DNA of 64,000 nt from Chryseobacterium pennae. Lineage in GTDB: Bacteria; Bacteroidota; Bacteroidia; Flavobacteriales; Weeksellaceae. Shown here in pieces: positions 42,916 to 53,154 of this stretch; positions within the stretch are counted from its first letter, which is position 1; the number at the start of each line of letters is the position of its first letter. The notes beneath the pieces were generated by a model, which did no database searches, was not told where the DNA came from, and saw only the letters and a program-made list of their open reading frames with translations. Location of the stretch: the NCBI RefSeq assembly GCF_003385515.1, contig NZ_QNVT01000006.1:124001-188000 (forward strand). The letters run 5' to 3'. Both the position numbers and the translations under genes were made by a program.

Positions 42916-42951
42916 CAAAAATATAACTTTTTTTTATTTTTTTTTTTTTTT
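42916..42951 (-). promoter_or_regulatory. rnhB promoter with A-run spacer
   Basis: On the minus strand TATTTTTG (plus 42916-42923) is a -7 element 18 bp before the rnhB ATG. The spacer upstream is A15-T-A8 (T15 at 42937-42951, T8 at 42928-42935 on plus). Slippage in this run would change promoter spacing. Confidence 0.45.
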
Positions 42952-43123
42952 CATATTTCTCCAAATTGATAGTTGTTATGCATATCCTTGTTTTGTTGAA
43001 AATATCCCTTTTAATGGGTGTTTTTAATCTGTTTGTATTATCGTTGTTTTGGTGAATTATTTACAATGATATCCCACCATTTGTTGAATTTGATTATGTT
43101 ATTTTTAATATTTTAACAAATTG

Positions 43124-43155
43124 TTTGGTAATTTTAAGAAACTTTCACATATTTG
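43124..43155 (+). promoter_or_regulatory. Promoter of first SusC gene
   Basis: TTTG at 43124-43127, 20 bp, then CATATTTG at 43148-43155 resemble the -33/-7 pair, with C for T at the first -7 base. The spacer contains TTTTAAGAAA-c-TTT, nearly identical to that before the second SusC gene at 48500-48530, so the two pairs may be co-regulated. Confidence 0.5.
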
Positions 43156-43182
43156 TAGCCAAATAAAAAAAATAATACATTC

Positions 43183-46100
43183 ATGAAGAAATTAACAACG
43201 AGTGTTCTGATTATTGCCCTCACTTCTTCTGTTATTAATGTAAGTGCCCAAAAAAAAGGTAACGATACATTAACTACTCAGAATATCGGGGAGATCGTAG
43301 TGACAGGAGCATTGGGGATTAAGAAAAAGCAAGATGCGATTACAGGAAGTACAGCACTTGTAAAAACTGAAGAGCTTACTAAAGCAGGTAACCCGAACGC
43401 TGTTCAGGCATTAACGGGTAAGGTGTCTGGTCTACAAATTAATTTACCTAATAACTCAGTAAATGGACAGGCTACAATTAACCTTAGAGGTCAAAGATCT
43501 TTAACGGGTGATAATGGTGCTTTGATTGTTATTGATGGAGCTCCATCCACTGCTGCTATTTTTCAGCAGTTACCTCCTGATGTAATTGAAAGTGTGAATG
43601 TTTATAAAGGGCAACAGGGATCTGCACTTTATGGAGAAAGAGGTGCCAACGGGGTAATTGTTGTTACAACAAGAAAGGGTACGAAATCAGATAAGCTTCA
43701 ATTTACACTGACATCAAATATTGATGCTTCTTCTGTGTACAAGCTTCCTATTATTCAAAAGAAATATGGGCAAGGAGTTCCTGGGGCTCTATTTAGTCCT
43801 GGTCCAACAACTCTTCTTGGGGGAAGTGCTTGGATACCATACGAAAATACATCTTGGGGACCACTTTATTCAGACCCTACCATAGGAGGGAAAGATATGA
43901 TTATTGGAACACCAGATGCAAATGGTCAGTTTGTTAGAGGAAAATATTCACCTAGAGATAATCATTTCGCAGACTTCTTTAAAACAGGTATTTTATATCA
44001 GAATGGTTTATCCATGAACGTTGGAGGAAGCGATGCTTATGCATTCTTCTCAATCAACAGAACACAAAATGATTTTGTAGTTGATAAGGATAGGTTAACC
44101 AGAAATAATATTTTATTCAAAGCAGGTAAGAAACTTGGCAAGTTCAGAATTGATGGAACGTTCAATTTGATTGATCAACAAACGTCTGAAACTAACTCAA
44201 ATCTTTATGCTACATTGCTTCAAACTCCGTCCAATGTTGATATAAGAGCGTTTTCAAAACCTGATCTTGAACATTATTTTACTACTTATGCAAATAACCC
44301 ATATTGGACTATAGATAATGTAAGATATAATAATAAGAGTACAACCTTTAGCGGAATATTTAATGCTGAGTATACCTTCAATGATCATATCAGCTTATCT
44401 TATTTAGGAAATGTTTTGAGTATTTCCGGATTGGGAGAAAGTTATAATAATGGTTATAAATTTGGTAAAGTATTTGCGGATAGCGGAACAGACTATGATG
44501 GTCAATCCTTTGTTAGTTTTGCCCATACAAATATTGAATCTAACTATTTCAAAAGTGTAAGTAGAAGATTTAATTATTATGGAGATTTAATGTTGAACTT
44601 CAACTATAAACTTACAGATGATATAGCAATGAAGTTGAATATTGGTAATAACATAAGGGATGATTCTTTTACTGTTGCTACTGTAGGGGGGATAAATCTT
44701 CAGATTCCTGGATTTTATCACATTAATAATGTAGGAAACCCATCTTCGTTTTCTGATTTGCAGAATACACAAACTCGCCTAAGAAGTATTGCTGGTTTTG
44801 CCAATTTAGACCTTTCATACAAAGACTATTTGTTTTTAAATTCAACATTTAGAATTGAGAAGAGTTCAGTGTTAGCTACGCGCCCTACTTATACTGATGA
44901 TTTAAATATTAAAGCCTATCCATATTATTCTGTAGGGGTTTCATTTGTACCAACAAAAGCGTTTGAATCGTTAAAAGGTGGTATTTTGAACTATGCTAAA
45001 ATAACAGCTTCCTATACAAAAGTTGGAAGTACAGCGGCAATTAACCCTTATGCAACTGATGAGGTAACTGGGCTAATTCCATCCGGATTTCCAATGAATT
45101 TCTCATCATATTTAATTAATAGAAACCCAACTAATCCAAATATTAAACCGGAGTTTACGAACACAAAAGAAGCTTCATTGCAGTTAGGATTCTTTAATGA
45201 TAGAATTACTTTGGAAGGGGCTGTATTTTCGTCTGGTGTTACTGATTTGATTACAAACTTTTCAAGTTCAAGTGCTTCAGGGATTTCAACTTTAAGAGAT
45301 AACCTAGGAAACGCCACGAATAAAGGGTTTGAAGTGGATCTTGGGCTTACTCCAATAAGAACTCAAGATTTTGAATGGAATCTAAGAGCTTCTTATAGTA
45401 CTTATACTTCTGAAGTTACAGACCTTAGAAATGGTGTGGATGAAATTCCTTTATTGGCTTATAATAATCCTAATGTTGGTGTGTATATCAAAAAAGGAGA
45501 AGAATATCCATTAATTAAGGGAACTAAGTATCAAAGAGATGATCAAGGTAGAATTGTTGTAGGGAGTAATGGGATGCCTCTAGCTACTTCCAATTTTGAA
45601 GTACTAGGGAAAGTAACTCCTGATTATATCTTAGGATTCAGTACTTCTTTCCGTTATAAAGGATTTAGACTTTCGGGAACAGCGGACTATAGAACTGGAA
45701 ATAGTTTTGTAGCTTTTACAAAATCTACACTAGCTTTTACAGGAGCTTTAGAGCAATCTGCTGATTTTGATAGAAGTAAAGGGTATGTAGTGCCTAATTC
45801 GGTACAGAATGTTGGTACAGCTGCTAATCCAGTATATGTGGCAAATACTACTGCTGCATTAGGGGCAAATTATAATGGGGCTGTAACTTATTTTTCCGAA
45901 ACAGGTAATTTTGATTCTGTTGGAGAGGAATTTGTGATTGACGGATCTGCTTTTAAAATTCGTGAAATTGCATTAAGTTATACATTACCTAAATCTGTTT
46001 TATCATCTACATTTGTTAATAGTCTTACATTTGGTGTTTATGCAAGAAATCCTTTTGCATGGTATGCTAAAAGTAACAGAAACTTTGCTGATCCTGAAAC

Positions 46101-46239
46101 AGCTAGTAACAGTGGAACGATCAACCAAAGGCCAGGTCAGGCAACTGGGATTGGAGGTCCTAATGCGTACGGAATTGCATTTACAGGACAATATCCTTCA
46201 ACTAGAACATTTGGAGTTAGTATGAGTGCATCATTTTAA
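43183..46239 (+). CDS. SusC/RagA family TonB-linked outer membrane protein (1)
   Basis: A 1018-residue TonB-dependent transporter of the SusC type. After a signal peptide (MKKLTTSVLIIALTSSVINVSAQ) comes directly a TonB-box-like IGEIVVTGALG (about 35-45) and the plug (about 50-160: AVQALTGKVSGLQINLP, INLRGQRSL, NVYKGQQGSALYGERGANGV). The 22-strand barrel follows. The CarboxypepD_reg-like N-terminal domain common in SusC is absent. The barrel ends in an aromatic C-terminus, FGVSMSASF. It is paired with the SusD gene 14 bp downstream. Substrate unknown; no glycoside hydrolase is nearby. Confidence 0.92.
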   Translation: MKKLTTSVLIIALTSSVINVSAQKKGNDTLTTQNIGEIVVTGALGIKKKQDAITGSTALVKTEELTKAGNPNAVQALTGKVSGLQINLPNNSVNGQATINLRGQRSLTGDNGALIVIDGAPSTAAIFQQLPPDVIESVNVYKGQQGSALYGERGANGVIVVTTRKGTKSDKLQFTLTSNIDASSVYKLPIIQKKYGQGVPGALFSPGPTTLLGGSAWIPYENTSWGPLYSDPTIGGKDMIIGTPDANGQFVRGKYSPRDNHFADFFKTGILYQNGLSMNVGGSDAYAFFSINRTQNDFVVDKDRLTRNNILFKAGKKLGKFRIDGTFNLIDQQTSETNSNLYATLLQTPSNVDIRAFSKPDLEHYFTTYANNPYWTIDNVRYNNKSTTFSGIFNAEYTFNDHISLSYLGNVLSISGLGESYNNGYKFGKVFADSGTDYDGQSFVSFAHTNIESNYFKSVSRRFNYYGDLMLNFNYKLTDDIAMKLNIGNNIRDDSFTVATVGGINLQIPGFYHINNVGNPSSFSDLQNTQTRLRSIAGFANLDLSYKDYLFLNSTFRIEKSSVLATRPTYTDDLNIKAYPYYSVGVSFVPTKAFESLKGGILNYAKITASYTKVGSTAAINPYATDEVTGLIPSGFPMNFSSYLINRNPTNPNIKPEFTNTKEASLQLGFFNDRITLEGAVFSSGVTDLITNFSSSSASGISTLRDNLGNATNKGFEVDLGLTPIRTQDFEWNLRASYSTYTSEVTDLRNGVDEIPLLAYNNPNVGVYIKKGEEYPLIKGTKYQRDDQGRIVVGSNGMPLATSNFEVLGKVTPDYILGFSTSFRYKGFRLSGTADYRTGNSFVAFTKSTLAFTGALEQSADFDRSKGYVVPNSVQNVGTAANPVYVANTTAALGANYNGAVTYFSETGNFDSVGEEFVIDGSAFKIREIALSYTLPKSVLSSTFVNSLTFGVYARNPFAWYAKSNRNFADPETASNSGTINQRPGQATGIGGPNAYGIAFTGQYPSTRTFGVSMSASF

Positions 46240-46253
46240 TTAAAAATCAAGAA

Positions 46254-47933
46254 ATGAAAAAAATAAATAAAATCAAATTAATATTACCTTTAGCGGCATT
46301 AAGTTTAAGTGTCTTATCATGTAGTGATTATTTAGATATTAATGAAAGTCCAAATGCTGGACATATTGAAAGTGTAACACCAGCTTTGGTGCTTCCGGGT
46401 GCTATTAATGAGTTATTCATGACGGAAGGGAGTGAGCCTGGAGGATCACGTTTATCATCAATGATGACTTTAGGGAATGTAATGATGAATAGCTGGGCTA
46501 CAGATGTTCATAATTTTGGAGGAATATTCGGTTCTGAGTATACACTAGGTTCTGTAAATAGTGGATTTTATTCTGGTATTTGGGGAAGAATTTATTTATA
46601 TGCAGCTAACCTAAAGTTGGTAGAAGATTATCCTAACGCGGATCATTCTCAGGATAACTATGTTGCAATTGCTAAGGTTGTTAAAGCTTTTTATATGCAG
46701 TATATAGTCGATTTGTATGGAGATGCTCCTTATAAAGAAGCTTTTCTTCGTTCAGCAAATACGTCTCCTAAATATGATGACGATAAAGAGATTTACAAAG
46801 CTTTAATAGGAGAATTGGAAGCAGCAAATGCTTTAATTGATAATAATATGCCCAATAAAGCTGCTGCAGCTACGGATCCTATTTTTAAAGGGGATATGAA
46901 TAAGTGGAAAGCTTTTTCAAATACAATTAAATTGAGAATGCTTCTGAGAATGTCTAATGTTACTGGCGAAATGGCAACATATAGAGATCAAAAATTAGCT
47001 ACATTGGCAGGTGCAACATTTATTAAGGATACAAAAACTACAGATTTGCTTGATATTACAGATAATGTTCTTAATAATCCAGGCTATTCTAATGGAAATA
47101 ATGATAAAATGAATCCGTTTATCAGTTCATATAGGGCTACATCTTCAGGTTCATCAGTTCAATTGTATAGTAACCTTACAGCTTCTGAGCATTTAGCTAA
47201 TTGTTTGAATGGTAACCTTATGAATTCCACAGAGTCTTATTATACAAAATTTAACGGAATCGTTGATCCTAGAAGATTTAGAATGTTCTCATCTGTAACG
47301 TATAATGGAGTTGCACAAGTAAAAGGAATACGTCAAGGAGCAAATTCAGGACAGCCTGGAGCACCAACTGATAATAAAACTTTATCTAAATTAGGAACAG
47401 GTAATTTTGCGGGTTCTACTGCGGTAACTACTGTAGGCCAGCTTATTACAGCAGGTAATGCAAGAGGTGGAATGGTGATGTCTATTGCTGAAAGTGAATT
47501 ATTACAAGCCGAGGCTGCTTTAAGATATCCTGCAATATTTTCAGGAGCGGAAGATCACTTTAATAATGCTATTGATGCTTCCCGTAAGTGGTTAGGTGCT
47601 GATAAAGTGGCTGTAGATGCATATAAAGTAGCTATTGCATCAGTTCCTGGTTTAGGATTAGGAGCTGGCACATTTAACCAAAAAATTGAAGCAATCATGA
47701 CTCAAAAATGGTTAGTTCTAACTAACGTTAATGGTGCTGAGATGTTTATTGAATATAATAGAACGGGATATCCTATAACACCAATGGCAGTAACCAGTAC
47801 AATGCCTAATAGACCATATAGGTTATTTTATCCTAGTTCGGAATATGCTACAAACTCACTGAATGTACCTAACTTAACAACTTCTCAGGTATTTACTAAG
47901 AATGCAGCAACTCCATTCTGGAATCAGAACTAA
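46254..47933 (+). CDS. SusD/RagB-like outer membrane lipoprotein (1)
   Basis: A 559-residue lipoprotein with lipobox LSVLSCSDYLDINESPN (Cys about residue 23). The body looks like SusD-like_2: TPR-like helices, WGRIYLYAANLKLVEDY, KAFYMQYIVDLYGDAPYKEA, MNKWKAFSNTIKLRMLLRMS and IMTQKWLVLTNVNGAEMF. It caps the SusC barrel and binds its ligand. It follows the SusC gene with 14 bp spacing, the usual arrangement. A strong terminator lies just downstream. Confidence 0.9.
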   Translation: MKKINKIKLILPLAALSLSVLSCSDYLDINESPNAGHIESVTPALVLPGAINELFMTEGSEPGGSRLSSMMTLGNVMMNSWATDVHNFGGIFGSEYTLGSVNSGFYSGIWGRIYLYAANLKLVEDYPNADHSQDNYVAIAKVVKAFYMQYIVDLYGDAPYKEAFLRSANTSPKYDDDKEIYKALIGELEAANALIDNNMPNKAAAATDPIFKGDMNKWKAFSNTIKLRMLLRMSNVTGEMATYRDQKLATLAGATFIKDTKTTDLLDITDNVLNNPGYSNGNNDKMNPFISSYRATSSGSSVQLYSNLTASEHLANCLNGNLMNSTESYYTKFNGIVDPRRFRMFSSVTYNGVAQVKGIRQGANSGQPGAPTDNKTLSKLGTGNFAGSTAVTTVGQLITAGNARGGMVMSIAESELLQAEAALRYPAIFSGAEDHFNNAIDASRKWLGADKVAVDAYKVAIASVPGLGLGAGTFNQKIEAIMTQKWLVLTNVNGAEMFIEYNRTGYPITPMAVTSTMPNRPYRLFYPSSEYATNSLNVPNLTTSQVFTKNAATPFWNQN

Positions 47934-47961
47934 TTCTATAAATTTTAATATATTTTTTGAA

Positions 47962-47987
47962 GGCTGCCCTTTTGGGTAGCCTTTTTT
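47962..47987 (+). terminator. Terminator of first SusCD operon
   Basis: GGCTGCCC (47962-47969) pairs with GGGTAGCC (47974-47981) with one G-T pair, followed by a T6 run. Confidence 0.85.
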
Positions 47988-48499
47988 GATTCATTAGGGG
48001 AAATGATCTTCATAAAAATGTTTATTGGACTATGAAAAAAATACCGCTATATGGGTGTGGGTGTAAAATTTTATTTTTATAAAATTCTGTAAAATATCCC
48101 GATTTTAAAAAAATAAATCTGTTTTTTTTAAAAGGGTTTCATGTATGCTTTTGTTTTTTTAATTTATTTGTACTAAGTCTTTTTTTATTGTTTGCACGAC
48201 GTTTTTAACAAAATTTTAAATAAAAAAAAAGATATGCATAACATTGTTTGTTTGTGGTAAGTATTAATTTTATTTTTTTTAAATTGGTTTATTGTATTGT
48301 AATACAGTGTTTTAAATGTTATTTTGTTGATTTTATATATAGAGAATATCAATGAATTATCTAATTGGTATATATGGAAAAATAGTAATTAATTTTTTTT
48401 TAATTTTCGTTAAAAAGAATGATTTTAACGTATTTTAATAATTTATTGTTTGTTAATTTTTTGAATATTTAAAATATTGTTATTTTTTTTGAATTTTCC
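47988..48499. other. AT-rich spacer between SusCD operons
   Basis: About 510 bp with long T and A runs and no credible gene on either strand. It may hold the upstream control region for the second SusC gene. I see no clear ECF-sigma or repeat element in it. Confidence 0.4.
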
Positions 48500-48530
48500 T
48501 TTGTGCTTTTAAGAAAGTTTTACAAATTTG
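48500..48530 (+). promoter_or_regulatory. Promoter of second SusC gene
   Basis: TTTG at 48500-48503, 19 bp, then CAAATTTG at 48523-48530. The spacer TTTTAAGAAAGTTTTA closely matches that at 43124-43155. Confidence 0.5.
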
Positions 48531-48553
48531 TACGGATATAAAATTAATTTGAT

Positions 48554-51484
48554 ATGAAGAAACTAACTACGAGTCTACTTGTTGTGGTTTTGTCTTCATC
48601 TGTTGCAGTTGTAAATGCACAGCAGAAGAAAAACGATACTGCTACACAGACTAAGGAAATTGAGGGTGTAGTGGTGACAGCACTCGGTATTAAGAGAGAA
48701 AAAAAAGCTCTTGGATACGCATCTCAAGAAATCAAAGGGGACCTTATTTCTGATGCAGGGCAGACGAATGCTGTAAGTGCATTATCAGGAAATGTTGCGG
48801 GGGTTCAGGTTACTGCTCCATCTTCTATGGGGGGGTCTACAAGAATTACAATGAGGGGGATCAGTTCTGTAACTGGTGAAAACCGTCCGTTAATTGTAGT
48901 TGACGGAGTTCCTCTGGATAACTCAAACGTTAACAATGAGGATACTCAAAGAGGAGCTGGAGGTAGAGATTATGGTGATGCTACATTTGATATCAACCCT
49001 GATGATATTGAAAGTGTAACAGTTTTAAAAGGAGGACCGGCCGCTGCCTTATACGGATATAGAGCTGGAAATGGTGCTATTATTTATACTACAAAATCAG
49101 CCAAGAAAGGAAGAACAGAAGTTCAGTTCAATACCGGTGTTGCTTTTGAATCTATCTACATAAGACCAAAATTACAAAACTTATATGGAGGTGGTTCAGA
49201 ATTGGCTCTGCAAACTCAGAAAATTGATGGGGTAACTTACAATCTTCCTGAATTTGGAACAGATGAAAGCTGGGGCCCTAAATATGACCCGAATTTATAC
49301 TATTTAGGCTGGGATTCTTTTGATCCTGAGTTTCCTGACCAATATATGAAGCTGAAACAATGGGTTGCTCCTAGAAAAGATGTTGATGACTTCTTTAGAG
49401 TTGGAACGACTTATACCAATAACATTTCTGTTGCTAAATCATTCGAAAATACGAATGTAAGATTATCTTATACCAATACAAAAATTAACGGTATTGTACC
49501 AAATTCAGAAATTAAGAAAGATAATTTCAGCTTAAATGTGAGCTCTAAATTATCTGACAACTTAAAAGCTGACGCACTCTTTAACTATGTTCATACTGCA
49601 GGTTTCAACAGACCTGAACAAGGGTATGGAGATAATTCGGTAGCACAGAAGTTTTATCAGTGGGGACAGAGACAGCTTGATTTTGCAGAACTTCAACGTT
49701 ATAAATTACCATCAAATGGAATGCAAAGATCATGGAACAGAACATCATGGGATGATGGTACTCCTAATTTCTCTGACAACCCTTACTGGACTATCTATGA
49801 AAATACTTCAGATGATAACAGACATAGATTTTATGGAAATGCTGGGTTAACATATAATTTCTCTAAGAAAGTATATGTTTCCGGTAAAGTATATGGAGAT
49901 ACCTATTCACAAACCATCACTTCGAGAGTAGCTATTGGATCGGCTGCACAATCTCAGTATAACGTTAGAAAAAGTAATAACTCTGAATTCAACTATGAAG
50001 GAAGACTACACTATAATGATAATTTCGGAGATTTCAGTTTAAATACCTTTGCAGGATTTAACATTATGGACCGTAAGTGGGATATCATGGAAGGTAAATC
50101 TGTTGGGGGATTAATTATTCCTAATTTATATAACTTATCTAACAGTAGAGAAGTTCCAAAAGCAAGCAATGCATCTTATCACTTGGGGGTACGCAGTTTA
50201 TTTGCGTCAGTTTCTTTGGGGTATAAAGATTTCTTATTCTTAGAGGCTACAGGTAGAAATGACTGGTTCTCCATGCTAAATGAAGATCAGTTCTATCCTT
50301 CCGTAACAGGTAGCTTTGTGTTCTCCAAAGTTCTTAAAGCAGACTGGATCTCTTTTGGAAAGGTGAGAGCAGGATGGTCAAGAATTGCAGGAGGTTCTGA
50401 TCCTTTTATCAGAGGAACTTTTGCAACTATAGGGAATTCATTCTGGGGAAGCCCTACTTATTCTATGCCTGTTATTAAAGGAGAGCCAAACCTTAAACCT
50501 GAGGTCAAGACTACTAAGGAAATTGGTTTAGAAATGAACTTCTTTAAAAATAGAATTGGATTTGATGTTACTTATTATGATGTGAAAAGTACTGACCTGA
50601 TCCTTCCATTACCAATTGATCCTGCAACCGGATTTGGAAACAGAAGAATCAATGCCGGAGAGATGACCAACAAAGGTATCGAAGCGATGGTAAATATTAC
50701 TCCTATAAGAACTGATGACTTCTCTTGGGATTTTACATGGAACTTTACGAGAAACAGAAACAAGCTTGTAGAATTACAGGGAACTCTTGAAAATTATATC
50801 CTGACTAATGCTCCGTTCAGAGTACAGTTGGCTGCTCAGGTTGGATATTCATACGGTACAATCCTGGGAACTGATTTTGTATATGATGCCAATGGAAATA
50901 AGGTAGTAAATGAAAATGGTGTTTATAAGGCATCCGAAATTAAGTCTTTAGGTTCAATACTTCCTGATTACAATATGGGATTCAGAAACTCATTCAAATA
51001 TAAAAGTTTTGGACTATCATTCCTGATTGATGTTCAACAGGGTGGTAAATATTTCTCAACAACTCATATGTGGGGAATGAATAATGGTATGCTTGAAGAA
51101 ACAGCTCTTGGAGGAAACAGAGAAGCTGGTATGATTCTTCCGGGTGTTAAAGAAAATGGTGCTCCTAACGATATTCTGTTAGATGCTCCAACATGGGGAA
51201 AATCATATTATAACACTGTTGATGCACAGAATGTTTTTGATGCAAGTTACATTAAGCTAAGAGATATTACTTTATCTTATGATTTACCAAAATCATTTAT
51301 AGGTAATTCTATTCAAGGTATCAGAGTATCTGCATTTGCAAGAAACCTTTTTGCTTGGAATCTTGCCTTCAAGGGAGTTGATCCGGAAAATACTTCTTAT
51401 GGATCAGGTAATATTCAAGGGTTAGAAGGTGGTTCTTTACCATCTACAAGGATGTACGGAGTTAATGTGAATTTTAAATTTTAA
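48554..51484 (+). CDS. SusC/RagA family TonB-linked outer membrane protein (2)
   Basis: A 976-residue SusC-type transporter. The signal peptide shares the MKKLTTS start of the first copy. TKEIEGVVVTALGIKREKKA is a TonB box and the start of the plug (AVSALSGNVAGVQVTAPSS, ITMRGISSVTGEN, IESVTVLKGGPAAALYGYR). Again there is no carboxypeptidase-regulatory-like N-terminal domain. It ends in MYGVNVNFKF. The following SusD gene starts 6 bp later. Its paralogy to the first SusC is clear but moderate. Glycan or peptide substrate is not inferable. Confidence 0.92.
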   Translation: MKKLTTSLLVVVLSSSVAVVNAQQKKNDTATQTKEIEGVVVTALGIKREKKALGYASQEIKGDLISDAGQTNAVSALSGNVAGVQVTAPSSMGGSTRITMRGISSVTGENRPLIVVDGVPLDNSNVNNEDTQRGAGGRDYGDATFDINPDDIESVTVLKGGPAAALYGYRAGNGAIIYTTKSAKKGRTEVQFNTGVAFESIYIRPKLQNLYGGGSELALQTQKIDGVTYNLPEFGTDESWGPKYDPNLYYLGWDSFDPEFPDQYMKLKQWVAPRKDVDDFFRVGTTYTNNISVAKSFENTNVRLSYTNTKINGIVPNSEIKKDNFSLNVSSKLSDNLKADALFNYVHTAGFNRPEQGYGDNSVAQKFYQWGQRQLDFAELQRYKLPSNGMQRSWNRTSWDDGTPNFSDNPYWTIYENTSDDNRHRFYGNAGLTYNFSKKVYVSGKVYGDTYSQTITSRVAIGSAAQSQYNVRKSNNSEFNYEGRLHYNDNFGDFSLNTFAGFNIMDRKWDIMEGKSVGGLIIPNLYNLSNSREVPKASNASYHLGVRSLFASVSLGYKDFLFLEATGRNDWFSMLNEDQFYPSVTGSFVFSKVLKADWISFGKVRAGWSRIAGGSDPFIRGTFATIGNSFWGSPTYSMPVIKGEPNLKPEVKTTKEIGLEMNFFKNRIGFDVTYYDVKSTDLILPLPIDPATGFGNRRINAGEMTNKGIEAMVNITPIRTDDFSWDFTWNFTRNRNKLVELQGTLENYILTNAPFRVQLAAQVGYSYGTILGTDFVYDANGNKVVNENGVYKASEIKSLGSILPDYNMGFRNSFKYKSFGLSFLIDVQQGGKYFSTTHMWGMNNGMLEETALGGNREAGMILPGVKENGAPNDILLDAPTWGKSYYNTVDAQNVFDASYIKLRDITLSYDLPKSFIGNSIQGIRVSAFARNLFAWNLAFKGVDPENTSYGSGNIQGLEGGSLPSTRMYGVNVNFKF

Positions 51485-51490
51485 ATTACA

Positions 51491-53059
51491 ATGAAAAAAA
51501 TATTTTCAATAATAGCAGTAGCAGGTTTATCTTTAGCGCTTAACAGCTGTTCAGATAAACTAGATGAAATTGATGTCAATCCGAATTCTACAGAGAATCC
51601 TCTGCCGACCGGATTATTCAATAGTGGGAATAAAGAATATATGGACTATACAAGAGATGGGTGGGTATCAGGAAGAATGATGTTACCATTTGTTCAGTAT
51701 TCTGCTCAAAGACAATATACTGAAGAGGACAGATATCAGTACAGACTTACTACGGGAACTCAATTGTGGGCAAGAAGCTACTACGTAGCACAGGATTATA
51801 AGAAAATTATTGATTATAATACCGATCCGGCTACTAAAGTTAAGATGCTTGCCTATGGAACTAATGAAAACCAGATTGCAGCAGCAAGAATTATGTTATC
51901 TTATGTGTTCGCTAACTTAGCAGATGCTTTTGGAGATATTCCTTATTGGTCTTATGGTAATAAAGATGCTGATTTCCAGGCATTAAATGTTGATGCAACA
52001 TTACAGCCTAAATTTGCTACACAGCAAAAAGTATATACAGATGTCTTAAAAGAGCTTAAGGAAGCTTCAGAAATGCTTGATCTTTCTACAACAACCGTTT
52101 TCTCTGAAGGTGATCAATTGTTTAAAAGTCCTGCTAAGCTTAAGAAATTTGCAAACTCATTAAGATTGAGAATTGCAACCCGGGTAAAAGGAGTTGTTCC
52201 GGGAGCAGAGGCACATATTGCAGATGCTATCGCTTCAGGAGTAATGACCTCTAATGAGGATACTGTGGGCTTAACTTATGAAAGCAACCTGGTTAATCCA
52301 TCACCATTCTTTTCAACTTACATTGACAGATCTGATTTTGCTGTTTCAAAACCTTTTGTTCAGTTGCTTAAAGGAGAGTCTGGAGTTTTTGGGGTAGATC
52401 CTAGAATTTTTAAATATGCAGCTCCAATAACTGTGTCCGCAAGTGATATCAGAGCAGGTACAATGACTGAAGCTACAGATATTAGCCAAATCCAGGGAAT
52501 GCCTTATGGTGTGCCATCTACATTGACATCAAGTCAGGCGGGTACAACAAGTTACTTTGGTAAAAATATTCTAAAACCTGGCGCTACCGAAATATTCATG
52601 GAATATGCAGAAGTAGAGTTTTTATTATCAGAAGCGAATGGCTGGGCACAAGATCATTACGAAAAAGGAGTGAGAGCTTCTATGCAAAGATGGGGAATTG
52701 ATGCTGCTAAAATCAACACATTCGTAAGTGCACTTCCTGCAGCTAGTATGGCTAATGTAATGACGCAAAAGTATATTGCATTATTCATGCAGCCTAATGA
52801 AGCCTGGTCAGAATATAGAAGAACTGGATACCCGAATACATTGTTAAAGCCTGGGCAAACAGCTAATCTTAATAAGCCATCTGCAACAGGGCAAACTACT
52901 TATACCTTTACCTCGCTTATTGCTGGTTTAACAGATGTACCAACCAGAATTTTCTATCCAACTACCGTGCAGACATTAAATTCAGCGAATTATCAAGCTG
53001 CTTCTGCTTCTATTGGAGGAGATAAAATGGATACCAAATTAATTTGGGATAAAAATTAA
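51491..53059 (+). CDS. SusD-like outer membrane lipoprotein (2)
   Basis: A 522-residue SusD-like_2 lipoprotein. The signal peptide ends at LALNSCSDKLDEIDVNPN (Cys about 20). The C-terminal half has NVMTQKYIALFMQPNEAWSE followed by YRRTGYPNTLLKPG. It forms a pair with the SusC gene before it. The operon ends at a perfect TTCG-loop terminator. Confidence 0.9.
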   Translation: MKKIFSIIAVAGLSLALNSCSDKLDEIDVNPNSTENPLPTGLFNSGNKEYMDYTRDGWVSGRMMLPFVQYSAQRQYTEEDRYQYRLTTGTQLWARSYYVAQDYKKIIDYNTDPATKVKMLAYGTNENQIAAARIMLSYVFANLADAFGDIPYWSYGNKDADFQALNVDATLQPKFATQQKVYTDVLKELKEASEMLDLSTTTVFSEGDQLFKSPAKLKKFANSLRLRIATRVKGVVPGAEAHIADAIASGVMTSNEDTVGLTYESNLVNPSPFFSTYIDRSDFAVSKPFVQLLKGESGVFGVDPRIFKYAAPITVSASDIRAGTMTEATDISQIQGMPYGVPSTLTSSQAGTTSYFGKNILKPGATEIFMEYAEVEFLLSEANGWAQDHYEKGVRASMQRWGIDAAKINTFVSALPAASMANVMTQKYIALFMQPNEAWSEYRRTGYPNTLLKPGQTANLNKPSATGQTTYTFTSLIAGLTDVPTRIFYPTTVQTLNSANYQAASASIGGDKMDTKLIWDKN

Positions 53060-53084
53060 TACACTTAACAACATTCATATTATA

Positions 53085-53105
53085 CCGCCTTCGGGCGGTT
53101 TTTTT
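53085..53105 (+). terminator. Terminator of second SusCD operon
   Basis: CCGCC-TTCG-GGCGG stem with a T7 tail, 26 bp after the SusD stop. Confidence 0.9.
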
Positions 53106-53124
53106 ATTTCATATCTATGTATAT

Positions 53125-53154
53125 AAAAAAGAGGTCTTTAAGACCTCTTTTTTT
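53125..53154. terminator. Perfect palindromic bidirectional terminator
   Basis: AAAAAAGAGGTCTT and its mirror AAGACCTCTTTTTTT form a perfect palindrome around TA. It touches the stop codon of the leftward peptide gene, serving as its terminator. Confidence 0.8.
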
